Below the pieces are notes generated by a model, which made no database searches, was not told the origin of the DNA, and saw nothing but the letters and a program-made list of their open reading frames with translations. From the NCBI RefSeq assembly GCF_000018865.1, contig NC_010175.1, forward strand, positions 3,348,001 to 3,412,000: a DNA stretch of 64,000 nucleotides, in the 5' to 3' direction. Position numbers and translations under genes: made by a program. Of this stretch, positions 8,316-17,932 are shown in pieces; position 1 is the first letter of the stretch; each line of letters starts with the position of its first letter. The DNA is from Chloroflexus aurantiacus J-10-fl (GTDB lineage: Bacteria > Chloroflexota > Chloroflexia > Chloroflexales > Chloroflexaceae).

Positions 8316-9005
8316 TTAGCCTCGTGCCAGGCCAGGAATGATAAAGATGTCGGCGATCATCGCCACAATGCTCAACCCGTGTACCCACACTGCTGCCCAG
8401 ACATTGCGTGTGCGTAGCACCAGATACCCTCCGATCACCCCAATGGGGAGGGCCATGCCCACCATCAACCAGCGCTCAAACAGGGGCACCGGTGCGACAA
8501 ACAGATGATTGAGGGCGTACAGCAGGGTGGTCAATCCAACGGTCAGATGAGGATTCCAGCCGGCCTCACGGAGCGCAATCAGCAATACACCTCGCCAGAG
8601 CAGCTCTTCTGCCAGTACCAGGACAGGGAAGAGGTAGAGCAGTCCCATGCCGACCAGAATGGCTTCCATGGCTGCCATTGGTTCACCGCCGCCACGGTAG
8701 TAGAAAAAGGTATTCACCCAATCGAGGAACATCAGACCCAGACCGATCCCGGCACCCCAGATAGTTGCTGAGCGCAAATTTCTTTTCGTTACCCCAATTG
8801 CCGCCCAGCCGAGAGTACGTCCCAGCGTTAATGCAACGCCCAATCCACCCAGAACGTAGAGCACGAGGGCCGGCCACTCACTCAGGCCGGTCAATCCACC
8901 GACGAGACCAATCAGCCAGACTGCCGCGACCAGACCACCACCCCAGCGGATGCGGGGATCACCCAACAATGACCTGGTTGGTTGGACAGATGCAGGTACA
9001 CGCAT
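8316..9005 (-). CDS. CPBP-family intramembrane metalloprotease
   Basis: This 229-residue integral membrane protein has the Abi/CPBP (CAAX-protease-like) signatures: EELLWRG (EExxxR), YALNHLF carrying the histidine of the second conserved motif, and a hydrophobic C-terminal segment with VWVHGLS. About seven membrane segments can be counted. Such proteases cleave membrane-associated substrates; some are linked to bacteriocin immunity, but the neighbours here (repeats and tRNA genes) give no clue. The start at 9005 has a good ribosome site (GGAGGCGATT). It appears monocistronic. Confidence 0.88.
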   Translation of the reverse strand: MRVPASVQPTRSLLGDPRIRWGGGLVAAVWLIGLVGGLTGLSEWPALVLYVLGGLGVALTLGRTLGWAAIGVTKRNLRSATIWGAGIGLGLMFLDWVNTFFYYRGGGEPMAAMEAILVGMGLLYLFPVLVLAEELLWRGVLLIALREAGWNPHLTVGLTTLLYALNHLFVAPVPLFERWLMVGMALPIGVIGGYLVLRTRNVWAAVWVHGLSIVAMIADIFIIPGLARG

Positions 9006-9116
9006 AATCGCCTCCGCAATCAGAAATACGGTCGTCTCTCATCGTATGCCATTGACGTGCGATTGCGACGGAAGTGTACACAACAAACGTTGCGGTCTGA
9101 TCACCGTGCAGTCGCT

Positions 9117-9154
9117 AAAAACCACAATGCCCACTCTGCATCCAGAGCGGGCAT
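9117..9154 (-). terminator. Terminator of Leu-Val-Phe tRNA operon
   Basis: On the minus strand, downstream of tRNA-Phe, ATGCCCGCTCTG-GATG-CAGAGTGGGCAT forms a 12-bp stem followed by TGTGGTTTTTAG. Confidence 0.8.
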
Positions 9155-9165
9155 CTGTCAGATTG

Positions 9166-9241
9166 TGGTGCCAAGAGCCGGACTCGAACCGGCGACCCTC
9201 GCATTTTCAGTGCGATGCTCTACCAACTGAGCTATCTTGGC
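9166..9241 (-). tRNA. tRNA-Phe(GAA)
   Basis: Acceptor GCCAAGA pairs with TCTTGGC, discriminator A and an encoded CCA follow. The anticodon stem TCGCA/TGCGA encloses CTGAAAA (anticodon GAA). It is the last gene of a three-tRNA transcript. Confidence 0.97.
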
Positions 9242-9259
9242 ACATCGCTATACTGTAAT

Positions 9260-9334
9260 TGGTGGGCGATGACGGATTTGAACCGCCGACACCCTCGGTG
9301 TAAACGAGGTGCTCTACCGCTGAGCTAATCGCCC
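9260..9334 (-). tRNA. tRNA-Val(TAC)
   Basis: Acceptor GGGCGAT pairs with ATCGCCC, followed by ACCA. The anticodon stem CCTCG/CGAGG encloses TTTACAC (anticodon TAC). It is the middle gene of the tRNA operon, 18 bp upstream of tRNA-Phe. Confidence 0.97.
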
Positions 9335-9340
9335 CAGCTA

Positions 9341-9430
<90 letters not shown>

Positions 9431-9445
9431 GCTCAACGCCTCGTT

Positions 9446-9474
9446 ATTATACGAAATCGTGAGGTAGTTGTCAA
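9446..9474 (-). promoter_or_regulatory. Promoter of Leu-Val-Phe tRNA operon
   Basis: Perfect consensus on the minus strand: TTGACA (9469-9474), 17-bp spacer, TATAAT (9446-9451), 15 bp upstream of tRNA-Leu. The -35 box overlaps the stop codon region of the upstream STAS-protein gene. Confidence 0.9.
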
Positions 9475-10592
9475 ATAGCGCCCGGTGCATCCCTTGCTGG
9501 CCGCGATCCGCCACGCTGCTGTGCGAAGAGCGCGGTTTGCAAGGTGGCAGCAGTGCGTATGCCGGTAAATGATGCGCCAAGACTCACCAGCGTTTGCGCC
9601 ACCTCTGGCCGAATGCCAACCAGCGTGGTTTCGGCACCTAACAAACGAGCAGCCGTCGCGGTTTGTACGATTGTCGCTGCAGCGAGGGTATCGAGTAGGG
9701 CAATACCGGTGAGATCGATAATCAACGTCCTGGCACCATATCGTTCGGTAGCGTCCAGGGCTGTGCTGTTGAAATGAGCCAGCAGGTCAGTGGTGACAGC
9801 ACCAACCAGTGGGATCACAATGGTGTCATCACGAACGGGAAGCACCGGTACGGATAGAGAAGCAATGGTCTGTTGCAGATTGCGTTGTGCAGCAATGCTC
9901 TCTTCAAGGCGGGCCAGGGTCGCTTGTTGCTCTTCACTGAGACGTTGTAACGCAGCGGTACGTTCGGTCACTCGTTGTTCCAGTGAGTTGTTCAGTTCGG
10001 CAAGCTGCTGATTAGCCGCTTCAGCCCGCCGGCGGGCTTCGTTGGCTTCGGTAAGTGCAGAGGCCAGACTTTGCGCACCGATAAACGAAATAAAAGCGCT
10101 CACGATGAGCAGCACTGTCAGATGCGCCAATGCCAGATTGAGGTTGCCACTGGTTCTGATGTCTGGTGGGATGAGTTGGCTGATTGCAAATATACTGGCA
10201 AGACAGAGACCTAATACTACCCAAATCTGAAATGGTTTAAGCAGGATACTGGCGAGTAAGATGGAGGGAACAAGATAAAACGCATTAAATGGTGATGTCG
10301 GGTTAAGTATTTCACCACTCAATGCCCCAATTGTTGTCAGTATGATGAGCAGATAGCCACCAATAGTTACAAGTCCCTTTTTGCCGAGGATGAAAGATGC
10401 CACAAAAACCAGTGTTGCCAGCGTCAGATTGATCAATCGCCCAATTGTGGGTTGGATAAGGGTGAGGGCAAGGCCAACAGTTAAAAGCACGATAACCACA
10501 CCGATACTCAGAGAAACCAGAATCTTACCGCGCCGTTGGATTTCCGGGTCAGTTGCGTCGATATGTAGGAGCCAGTTTCGGAAGCGATTCAT
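9471..10592 (-). CDS. Membrane protein with coiled coil and RsbR-like STAS domain
   Basis: The 373-residue protein has six likely membrane helices (about residues 25-185), a coiled coil (about 190-250, rich in EARRRAEAANQQLAEL-type heptads) and a C-terminal STAS domain (about 265-365). The STAS block LIIDLTGIALLDTLAAATIV has the strand-then-helix layout of RsbR/RsbS antagonists, with a Thr in the LLDT position where stressosome proteins are phosphorylated. I infer a membrane-bound sensor feeding a partner-switching pathway; no kinase or phosphatase partner is adjacent. The ATG at 10592 was preferred to upstream starts because it follows GGAGTACC and precedes the first helix with a short charged leader. 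Confidence 0.82.
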   Translation of the reverse strand: MNRFRNWLLHIDATDPEIQRRGKILVSLSIGVVIVLLTVGLALTLIQPTIGRLINLTLATLVFVASFILGKKGLVTIGGYLLIILTTIGALSGEILNPTSPFNAFYLVPSILLASILLKPFQIWVVLGLCLASIFAISQLIPPDIRTSGNLNLALAHLTVLLIVSAFISFIGAQSLASALTEANEARRRAEAANQQLAELNNSLEQRVTERTAALQRLSEEQQATLARLEESIAAQRNLQQTIASLSVPVLPVRDDTIVIPLVGAVTTDLLAHFNSTALDATERYGARTLIIDLTGIALLDTLAAATIVQTATAARLLGAETTLVGIRPEVAQTLVSLGASFTGIRTAATLQTALFAQQRGGSRPARDAPGAI

Positions 10593-10967
10593 AATGGTAC
10601 TCCATATTGTGATTATGATGGTTTTTATGTGATGTAAAAAGACGTGCGATCTGGAAATAATTGCGATATTAACAAAAACAACAATTTGCTGCATAGACGA
10701 TAGATGAGATGTTTGCAGCAAGCAGGGGTATCATAAGTAATATTTTTAGTGTACTATATAATACTGTTCGTTGTCAATCCTTTTTGGCTGCAAGGTTGTT
10801 TGCTTTTTTACAAACTTAGATCGTATAGCGGGAATGAAACCGCTTTCTACACATTCTGCCGTACTCATTTTGCTATCCTCAGGCAGAATCACACAGCGTG
10901 CGGAAGTGAGGTTTCTGCACGCTGTTGGCTAAGTAATAGGGTAGTCAGGTTATCTTGCTGAAGCGTA
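10593..10967. other. AT-rich intergenic region
   Basis: Upstream of the STAS-protein gene, the region to about 10840 is markedly AT-rich and probably holds its promoter. A hairpin built on GCGTGC and GCACGC arms lies at 10896-10922. No gene was recognised. Confidence 0.45.
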
Positions 10968-10975
10968 TAGATCTA

Positions 10976-11190
10976 GTCCAAGTTGCCACCTATGCAGTGA
11001 GCAGACCATTGAGGCTAACTGTCAGGATGAACAGCATGACATTGCACTCAACACTGTATGGCGTAACCGCAGATTTTGGGAGCAACCAGTTCCCATAGAT
11101 GCGCTAAGTCACGCCGCACAGTAGCAACCTGAATTATCCCCATCCTCTGTGTCCTCTGTGTCTCTGTGGTGACAAAGGTAGCAACCTGGG
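10976..11190 (+). mobile_element. MITE-like inverted-repeat element, copy 3
   Basis: About 215 bp, starting GTCCAAGTTGCCACC and ending GTAGCAACCTGGG, flanked on both sides by TAGATCTA (10968-10975 and 11191-11198), an 8-bp candidate target-site duplication. The interior shares CACTCAACACTGTATGGCG and GTGTCTCTGTGGTGACAAAG with the other copies. It sits just beyond the 3' end of tyrA. Confidence 0.87.
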
Positions 11191-11204
11191 TAGATCTATG
11201 TCTC

Positions 11205-12173
11205 TCACTTCTCGCGCTTCGGCCAGCGAAATCCGATCAGGCTGGGTCGTTCGACGGTGGGGAAATTAGTAAATTCAGCTTCGCCGGGGCGCAGGTGTGG
11301 TTTGCTCGCCAGCCAGGCGTCGCGGGTGGTTTTGGCCTGCTCTAGCATCTGTTCAATGGCTGCTACATCGCCGGCTGCGATCTGTTCACGTGCTGTCACC
11401 AGGAAGCGGATGAGTTCGTCGATCCAGCGCGTCAGGCCATGTGGGTTGGTGAGCAGGATGTCGCGCTGCATCTGTGGGTCTCCTGACGCCAGCCGTGATA
11501 CATCGCGAAAACCGGTTGCCGCCAGGGGTGCCATCTCTTTCCAGGCCGGGCTGTTGCCGGTGGCGGTCACCAATCCAACCGATAACAGTAGCGGGAGGTG
11601 CGAGATACCGGCGACGTAGGCATCATGCTCTTCCGGGTCGATGTAGTACGGTTTTGCGCCCACTGTGCGCACCAGGGCCTCTACCGCTTCGACGGCGTGT
11701 GCCGGCGTGGTGCTGGTGGCGGTGAGGCAGTAGATCGCGTTACGGAAGAGATCGGGATCGGCGGCACCCGGCCCCGATTGCTCGCGTCCGGCCATGGGGT
11801 GGCCGCCAACGAAGGCGACGGTTGCCGGCAATAGGTCGGCGGCCCACCGACATACCAGCGCTTTGGTGCTGGCAACGTCGGTAACAATGGCTCCGGCGGG
11901 CAGGTGCGATGCCAGATCGCGCAATACGTCCTGGATTGCACGTACCGGTGTCGCGATCACCACGATTTGCGCTTCCCGTACTGCGTCGGCGAGCGTGCGT
12001 GCCTCACGATCAATCGCCAGTCTTCCCCGCGCTTCACGGGTTACTCGTGGCTCGCGATCAAAACCGATCACCTCTAGCGAGCCGAGTGGTGATTCTTTTG
12101 GATCGGCATTGCGTAATGCCATGCCCAGTGAGGTACCGATCAGACCCATGCCGATAATCGCAATACGGATCAT
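11205..12173 (-). CDS. tyrA: Prephenate dehydrogenase
   Basis: An NAD(P)-dependent dehydrogenase of tyrosine synthesis that oxidatively decarboxylates prephenate to 4-hydroxyphenylpyruvate; an arogenate specificity cannot be excluded. The 322-residue protein has the Rossmann signature IIGMGLIGTSLG at the N-terminus, VDVAST-like TDVASTK at the cofactor site, the GGHPMAGREQSG block with the catalytic His, and a helical C-terminal dimerisation domain containing SHLPLLLS. No ACT domain is fused. A good ribosome site (AGGAAGAGG) precedes the ATG. It is the last gene of the run GT4-aroC-membrane protein-tyrA, 24 bp after the previous gene. Confidence 0.95.
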   Translation of the reverse strand: MIRIAIIGMGLIGTSLGMALRNADPKESPLGSLEVIGFDREPRVTREARGRLAIDREARTLADAVREAQIVVIATPVRAIQDVLRDLASHLPAGAIVTDVASTKALVCRWAADLLPATVAFVGGHPMAGREQSGPGAADPDLFRNAIYCLTATSTTPAHAVEAVEALVRTVGAKPYYIDPEEHDAYVAGISHLPLLLSVGLVTATGNSPAWKEMAPLAATGFRDVSRLASGDPQMQRDILLTNPHGLTRWIDELIRFLVTAREQIAAGDVAAIEQMLEQAKTTRDAWLASKPHLRPGEAEFTNFPTVERPSLIGFRWPKREK

Positions 12174-12197
12174 AACCTCTTCCTTTTCCTTCGTTTG

Positions 12198-12797
12198 TTA
12201 TGCCGGTTCGACGCCAATGAATGATAACAGGAGAATTTCAATCAGTACGATAATCACTGCCAGAGCAACGAATTTGATCGGATCAAGTGTGCGCAATGCG
12301 GCCAGGGCCAGTACTGCGGCAACAAAGAGACCACATTCGTATGCCTCGCGCCGTACCCGACGGTTGTCAAGTGCCCATGCCCGCAGCGCAAGCCAGCGTC
12401 GACTCAGCACGGCAATCACCGGTCTGACGATGGCGGCGACGCTGAGTAAGACGGCAATCAGCATCACCAGGTAGGCCGGTGCGGCTGATTGATCGAGGAG
12501 GGTGCCATCAGGTGCCGGTACCATGGCGAGGGTTACGAGGAGCATTCCTGCTCCAAGGGTGCCCTCAATGGTAAGACCGGGAAGTTCAAGCCATGTTTCC
12601 AGCGGCCAGAACGTCAGGATACCTGCTCCCAGCGTCAGGATATAGAAGAGCAGGTGCCACGGCGAGAGGAGATTTGGCTCGCTAATCAGATCGACCCTGA
12701 GGATCACGCTGATAACCAGTGCCCAGCACAGGCCGGCCAGCAATGCCAGCAGTGGTAACCAGCGTCTTACCTTCGGGGTTTCCTCCTGATCAGTCAT
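12198..12797 (-). CDS. Six-helix membrane protein of unknown function
   Basis: This 199-residue protein is almost entirely hydrophobic helices (about six) with a short charged N-terminus and no motif I recognise. Its ATG at 12797 overlaps the end of aroC by 8 bp with a ribosome site inside the aroC tail, so it is translationally coupled and belongs to the aroC-tyrA operon. Conservation in this position would suggest a role in membrane or aromatic metabolism, but nothing in the sequence shows it. Confidence 0.8.
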   Translation of the reverse strand: MTDQEETPKVRRWLPLLALLAGLCWALVISVILRVDLISEPNLLSPWHLLFYILTLGAGILTFWPLETWLELPGLTIEGTLGAGMLLVTLAMVPAPDGTLLDQSAAPAYLVMLIAVLLSVAAIVRPVIAVLSRRWLALRAWALDNRRVRREAYECGLFVAAVLALAALRTLDPIKFVALAVIIVLIEILLLSFIGVEPA

Positions 12798-13884
12798 CAC
12801 TCCTATCCTCCCACGTCACGCGGGCAAGTCGTTGACGGAGCAGGTGATCGGCCAGGACTAACGCCAGCATCGCTTCGGCTACCGGCACCAGCCGGGGCAG
12901 GACGGTTGGATCATGCCGTCCATGCACTTCAATCGTGACCGGATTTCCGTCGCGATCAACCGTCTGCTGCGGTTGGGCGATGCTGGCCGGTGGTTTGGCG
13001 GCCAGTCGCACAACGATCTCTTCGCCGGTTGAGATGCCACCTAGAATACCGCCGTGATGATTGGATACAGTTCCGATGGTACCATCATCCCGGCGAATGA
13101 ACGGATCGTTGTTCTGCGAGCCGCGTAGCATTGCGACCCCGAACCCTTCACCAATTTCGACCCCTTTAATGGCCGGGATAGAGAACATCGCCTTGCCAAT
13201 ATCGGCCTGCAATTTGTCAAATACCGGTTCTCCGAGACCGGGCGGTACACCACGTGCGCGCACTTCAACGATGCCCCCCAATGAGTCGAGTTCTCGTCGG
13301 GCTTGATCAACCCGCTCGACCATCAGCGCTGCGACACGGGCATCGGGACAGCGCATAATATTGCGCTCGATCTCTGCTTCGTCGAAGACTTCAGCCCGCA
13401 GATCGGCCAGTTGCAGCGTGTAGCCAACAAGTGTGATACCAAACGTTGCCAGCAGACGGCGGGCGACAGCTCCTGCCGCGACTCGCCCGATGGTCTCGCG
13501 TGCCGATGAGCGTCCGCCGCCACGCCAGTCGCGAAACCCGTACTTGGCATCCCAGGTGTAATCGGCGTGGCCGGGACGGTAGCGATCTTTGATGTTCTCG
13601 TAATGGTGTGATTTAGCGTCTGTATTGTATACCAGCATCGTGATCGGGGTACCGGTAGTACGCCCCTCGAAGACGCCAGAAAGTATCTGCACCTCATCGG
13701 CTTCCCGGCGCTGTGAGCTGACCCGACTCTGGCCGACGCGACGGCGATCCAGTTCACGTTGAATATCGGCAACGTCGAGGGGTAGACCGGCCGGGCAGCC
13801 ATCGACAGTGCAACCAACCGCCGGGCCGTGTGACTCGCCCCAGGTAGTTACGCGAAAGACATGACCAAATGTATTGCCTGGCAT
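12790..13884 (-). CDS. aroC: Chorismate synthase
   Basis: The enzyme converts 5-enolpyruvylshikimate 3-phosphate to chorismate using reduced FMN, the last common step to aromatic amino acids. The 364-residue protein begins [20 protein letters not shown], carries the flavin/substrate signatures [34 protein letters not shown] and [15 protein letters not shown], and ends with [19 protein letters not shown]. The start at 13884 is supported by GGAGATGTT and the family N-terminus; the longer open frame reaches into the preceding gene and is rejected. It lies 23 bp after the GT4 gene and overlaps the next gene. Confidence 0.97.
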   Translation of the reverse strand: MPGNTFGHVFRVTTWGESHGPAVGCTVDGCPAGLPLDVADIQRELDRRRVGQSRVSSQRREADEVQILSGVFEGRTTGTPITMLVYNTDAKSHHYENIKDRYRPGHADYTWDAKYGFRDWRGGGRSSARETIGRVAAGAVARRLLATFGITLVGYTLQLADLRAEVFDEAEIERNIMRCPDARVAALMVERVDQARRELDSLGGIVEVRARGVPPGLGEPVFDKLQADIGKAMFSIPAIKGVEIGEGFGVAMLRGSQNNDPFIRRDDGTIGTVSNHHGGILGGISTGEEIVVRLAAKPPASIAQPQQTVDRDGNPVTIEVHGRHDPTVLPRLVPVAEAMLALVLADHLLRQRLARVTWEDRSDD

Positions 13885-13907
13885 AACATCTCCATGATTG
13901 ATGATAT

Positions 13908-15116
13908 TCAAGCACGACGCATAATCTCTTTTCCCCACGAGCCGGCTTTCCATTCCGTCCAGACTCGATCGTACACTGCTTTGACTTCGCCGGCAATCCG
14001 ACTCCATGTATAGTAAGCACGGGCGAGGGCTGCGCCACGGGCCGCTCGCAGGCGAGACTCGGCAGGAGAACGCAGGCTGTTGAGCAGGGCATGAGCGAGT
14101 GCTCCGACATCACCTGCCGGCACCACAAGGCCGTTCAGCTCGTGCTGGACAACTTCCGCGAGGCCACCAGTATTCGAGACGATCACTGGGCAGCCGGCGG
14201 CAAATGCTTCCAGGGCCACAATGCCAAATGGTTCGTACAGCGAAGGGAAGACGGCAATGTCACCGACAGCGTAGAGGCGATTGCGGTCTTCGTCGCTGAT
14301 GAAACCGAGAAATTCGACGGTTGTGCCAAGAGTGGCTGCACGTGCCTTCAGTTCATCGAGTGCGCTGCCGGTACCGGCAATGACCAGCCGGGCCGGCATT
14401 TCGGCTACGACCTGCGGCCACGCCTCTAAGAGAATGTGTACACCCTTCTCGTAGACCAGTCGCCCGACAAAGATCACCAGCGCTTCGGTGTCAGCGGCGA
14501 ACCGGCGGCGGAAGGCGACCCATTCAGCAGGCGTAGCAAAGGGCGGTGGGGGCAGGTGAACACCGTTAGAGATCACATCGATCTTGTCAGCAGGCGTCGT
14601 GAAGTACTCGCGTATCTGATGGGCCATAAAGTGAGAACAGACAATCACACGCCAGGCTTCGTAGGTCAGGCGCCATTCCAGATCGTTGATCTGTTGTGCG
14701 CGATGACCATTGAGCGCTCCCCGTCCCCTGCCCCGTTCAGTGGCATGGATGGTTGCAATCAGTGGGATGCGCCAGTGGTGCTTGAGAGCAATCCCGGCTT
14801 CGGCGGTGAGCCAGTCGTGGACGTGTATCAGATCGGGACGCCCGCCGGGGAATAGGGCATGCGCTGCCTGTTCAAGGTGCCGCCCGGTATGCGAAACAAA
14901 GGTGGGAAAATCGTCAGTGTCAAATTGAGGCACAGTAACACGACAGATAGTGAGGTTTTCGTGGCGCTCGAAGGTGTCTCCGCCGCGTAATTGCGGAGTA
15001 AGAACGGTGACGATCACGTCGTGTTCAGTTAGAGCCGGCGCCAGGTCGGCAACGTGGCGGCCAAGACCGCCAACGATGTGCGGGGGATATTCCCACGAAA
15101 TTTGGAGAACGTGCAT
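13908..15116 (-). CDS. GT4-family glycosyltransferase, glycogen-synthase-like
   Basis: This 402-residue GT-B enzyme resembles archaeal and bacterial GT4 glycogen synthases and alpha-maltose-1-phosphate synthases. Seen in sequence: the donor/acceptor entrance loop [18 protein letters not shown] at the N-terminus, [12 protein letters not shown], the second-domain start [18 protein letters not shown], and [19 protein letters not shown] with the E-x7-E donor site. Starting at ATG 15116 places family similarity at once; a TTG seven codons upstream is less likely. With two GlgC-like proteins 1.5 kb upstream on the same strand it probably elongates storage alpha-glucan, but its donor (ADP-glucose or other) and product are inferred. 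Confidence 0.85.
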   Translation of the reverse strand: MHVLQISWEYPPHIVGGLGRHVADLAPALTEHDVIVTVLTPQLRGGDTFERHENLTICRVTVPQFDTDDFPTFVSHTGRHLEQAAHALFPGGRPDLIHVHDWLTAEAGIALKHHWRIPLIATIHATERGRGRGALNGHRAQQINDLEWRLTYEAWRVIVCSHFMAHQIREYFTTPADKIDVISNGVHLPPPPFATPAEWVAFRRRFAADTEALVIFVGRLVYEKGVHILLEAWPQVVAEMPARLVIAGTGSALDELKARAATLGTTVEFLGFISDEDRNRLYAVGDIAVFPSLYEPFGIVALEAFAAGCPVIVSNTGGLAEVVQHELNGLVVPAGDVGALAHALLNSLRSPAESRLRAARGAALARAYYTWSRIAGEVKAVYDRVWTEWKAGSWGKEIMRRA

Positions 15117-15392
15117 GCGCAAAATTATAGCATACAACTTATTTCATATATCCACGATGTGCACTATCACGACCTATACATCACTTGTGCACGTGGTATG
15201 TTGGGTGCTGGCACCGGTGGAGAGCCGTGCCGGTACTTGATCTGCTGCACGTGATGGTAATGGCTGTACGTGATAGGGCGCATAGTCGTGTGCCCTGGCT
15301 GATACATCCAGATCGCTCGTATCCACTTGCCTGTTTCTGCCCGTCTCAGAACTGTCGTGAAGTGGTGTTGGTTGCCTGCGCATACCCTGGCA

Positions 15393-16577
15393 CTACACCA
15401 GCGTTTGTGCCCTGGCAATGATGTATTTCAGATAACGTCCTTCAGGAAAACCTGCCGGTACCGGGTGATCCAATGGATGGCCGGCTTCGTGAATGATCTG
15501 AAGGCGACGATGCGCCTGAGCCGCTGCTTCCCCAAGTAGCGAGCGGAACTGTTCAGGCCCGATTTGGGCCGTACAACTGGCACTGACCAGTAATCCACCG
15601 GGAGTCACGCAACGCAATCCAAGCATGTTGAGGCGCACGTAGGCACGCATTGCGGCATGCTGACTGGTGCGGGTACGGGCAAAACTCGGTGGGTCGAGGA
15701 TGACAACGTCAAAGGTTTGGTTTTGTCTGGCAAAGCGATCAAGTACAGCGAAGCAGTCTTCAGTTATGAAACGGTGACGTTCGGCGGGTAACCGGTTCAA
15801 CGCTATGTTTGTGGCAGTCGCTTCTGCTAGCCCGCGACCGATGTCGCAGCTCACAACTTCGGCTGCATGACCGCGGAGTGCGTAGAGCGAGAAGCCGCCA
15901 GTGTAGGCAAAACAGTTGAGAACCCTGGCGCCTGCGACCAGACCTTCTAATGTGCGCCGGTTATCACGCTGGTCGAGAAACAGGCCGGTCTTCTGGCCGT
16001 AGAGAATATCAACCTGGAAGAAGAGACCATGCTCCTGTACAACCAGGTCGCGGGGCGGCCATTCGCCCCACAACAACACCGGTTCACCCTCGTCCTTATC
16101 ATCGGTCTGCCGTGGTCGCTGGATCACACCACGCAGGTCAGGGTCGATAGCACGCAGAGCAGAAGTAATGGCCGGTATCACCGTTTGCACACTGTCGGCG
16201 TAGGTCTGGATGACGGCATAATCGCCGTACCGATCAACCACCAGTCCGGGCAGATTATCCCCCTCGCCGTAGATCCAGCGATAGGCTGTTGTCTGCCCAT
16301 CTGCCCGTAATGGTGCGCGTAGCTCCCATGCTTCCCAGACTCGTTCGCGAAACCAGGATTGGTCTGGCATACCATTCCGGCTATAGATTCGCAAGCCAAT
16401 AGGACTCTGCTCGTCGTATAAACCGTAAACGGTCAAACCACCGCAGCGGGCGCGTACCCATTGCCCGCTGCGCAATCGTTCGCCACCGATCAGGTGATTG
16501 CGGTAGACCCACGGATGACCTTGCTGGAGACGTGAGCGTAGTGATGGTTCTATGGTCAGTTCGGTAATGGTTGACAT
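15393..16577 (-). CDS. RlmI-like 23S rRNA (cytosine-C5) methyltransferase
   Basis: The 394-residue protein has an N-terminal PUA domain (HPWVYRNHLIGGERLRSG), a central RlmI-type domain (GEGDNLPGLVVDRYGD) and a C-terminal Rossmann methyltransferase (VLNCFAYTGGFSLYALRG for SAM binding; VVILDPPSFARTR as motif IV; SASCTAQIG as motif VI with the cysteine). In E. coli RlmI methylates C1962 of 23S rRNA. It follows the degenerate glgC paralogue by 29 bp and is probably cotranscribed with it, although function links are not obvious. Confidence 0.9.
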   Translation of the reverse strand: MSTITELTIEPSLRSRLQQGHPWVYRNHLIGGERLRSGQWVRARCGGLTVYGLYDEQSPIGLRIYSRNGMPDQSWFRERVWEAWELRAPLRADGQTTAYRWIYGEGDNLPGLVVDRYGDYAVIQTYADSVQTVIPAITSALRAIDPDLRGVIQRPRQTDDKDEGEPVLLWGEWPPRDLVVQEHGLFFQVDILYGQKTGLFLDQRDNRRTLEGLVAGARVLNCFAYTGGFSLYALRGHAAEVVSCDIGRGLAEATATNIALNRLPAERHRFITEDCFAVLDRFARQNQTFDVVILDPPSFARTRTSQHAAMRAYVRLNMLGLRCVTPGGLLVSASCTAQIGPEQFRSLLGEAAAQAHRRLQIIHEAGHPLDHPVPAGFPEGRYLKYIIARAQTLV

Positions 16578-16606
16578 GTTATTAACTAATTGCCGGTTTT
16601 TTTCAT

Positions 16607-17848
16607 TTAGATGGTAGCACCACTCGGTACCTGACCATCAGCCGGAAATGCAGCCGGCTGCGTGCGCGGTTTGATGGCAACATTGCGACCGATACGTACT
16701 CCTGCCGGAATCTGTGCTTTCAAGCCAACAAGGGTTAGCCCGGTATTCAGGCGTTCTGGTGCTTCAGCGTTGGGTGTATTATCATCACCAAACCCGACGT
16801 GTGCCCCTTCGCCGATGCGCACCCCTTCATCAATGATACAGCGGTCAAGGACAGCACCTGCCTCAATCACTGCATCACCCAGCACTACTGAATCGCGTAC
16901 CACCGCACCGGCGGCAACAACGACACCCGGTGAGAGTACCGACCCGATGACTGTGCCGTACACGCGACAGCCGTCACTTAGCAAGCTGTTCTCGACTCTG
17001 GCCTGGACGCCGATCTCGGCACCCGGTCGGTCCGAGCTAACAGTGTGAATTACCCACTCTGGATCGTATAGATCGAGGGCCGGTGTCTCGGCCAGCAGCG
17101 CCAGATTTGCCTCGTAATAGGCCTGTACTGTACCAACATCGGCCCAATAGCCCTGAAAATTGTACGCGAAAGCACGGGCGCTGCTCACGATCTGGGGAAG
17201 CAGATGACGGCCAAAATCAACGGCATCGGTCGAACGTAAGAGATCGATGAGAAACTGTTTGCGAAAGACATAAATCCCCATCGAAGCCAGATTAGAGTCG
17301 GCGCGTCGAGGTTTTTCGACGAAGCGATCAACCCGGCCATCACTGCCAACCGACACAATCCCGTAGCGGTGAGCATCGTGCGGGCTAACGCTGCGTACCG
17401 CCATCGTCACATCCGCCTCTTGTTCGGCATGGAGTTTGAGGAGGGGGCCATAATCCATCTTGTAGATGTGATCTCCAGCCAGTAACAGAACCGCATCTAC
17501 CTGCTGATCCTCAACGAAATCGAGGTTGTAGCGCACTGCATCAGCGGTACCGCGCTGCCAGCCACCGCCATCGGGCGTGGGTGATGGATGGAGTAAGCGC
17601 AAACCGCCCTGCGCCCGGTCGAGATCCCACGGACGGCCGACACCGAGATGGGCATGCAGCGAGCGGGGGCGATACTGGGTCAGGACGGCAACATTGTATA
17701 AGCCCGAATTGACGCAATTCGAGAGGGCAAAATCGATAATTCGATACTTACCGCCGAAAGGTACTGCGGCCTCAGTTCGTTCAGCGGTGAGAACACTGAG
17801 GGCCGGCGAGTCGCCACCGGCAAGAATCATCACGAGTGTGCGTATCAT
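16607..17848 (-). CDS. GlgC paralogue with degenerate nucleotide loop (GlgD-like)
   Basis: A 413-residue nucleotidyltransferase plus left-handed beta-helix protein, colinear with the intact GlgC encoded just upstream. The N-terminal loop that in GlgC reads AGGxGTRL is [11 protein letters not shown] here, and the following AKP is replaced by EAA, so the nucleotide-phosphate contacts are lost. Other sites remain: [11 protein letters not shown] with the catalytic Asp and RFVEKPRR with the glucose-1-phosphate Lys. By analogy with GlgD and plant large subunits I infer a regulatory or non-catalytic partner of GlgC. The ATG at 17848 follows GGAGTCGAC. It is 84 bp downstream of glgC. Confidence 0.87.
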   Translation of the reverse strand: MIRTLVMILAGGDSPALSVLTAERTEAAVPFGGKYRIIDFALSNCVNSGLYNVAVLTQYRPRSLHAHLGVGRPWDLDRAQGGLRLLHPSPTPDGGGWQRGTADAVRYNLDFVEDQQVDAVLLLAGDHIYKMDYGPLLKLHAEQEADVTMAVRSVSPHDAHRYGIVSVGSDGRVDRFVEKPRRADSNLASMGIYVFRKQFLIDLLRSTDAVDFGRHLLPQIVSSARAFAYNFQGYWADVGTVQAYYEANLALLAETPALDLYDPEWVIHTVSSDRPGAEIGVQARVENSLLSDGCRVYGTVIGSVLSPGVVVAAGAVVRDSVVLGDAVIEAGAVLDRCIIDEGVRIGEGAHVGFGDDNTPNAEAPERLNTGLTLVGLKAQIPAGVRIGRNVAIKPRTQPAAFPADGQVPSGATI

Positions 17849-17932
17849 GTCGACTCCGTTGATAACTGAGCATTTGACGGGTCCGGCGCCTGCATCTGTC
17901 ACAGCCCTGATGGCTGTGATCTGTCCTGCGTG

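Noticed and set aside
12198-12474. A plus-strand frame of 226 codons overlapping tyrA and the membrane protein gene
   Set aside because: It is antisense to tyrA and has a Ser/Arg/Thr-rich composition typical of shadow frames.
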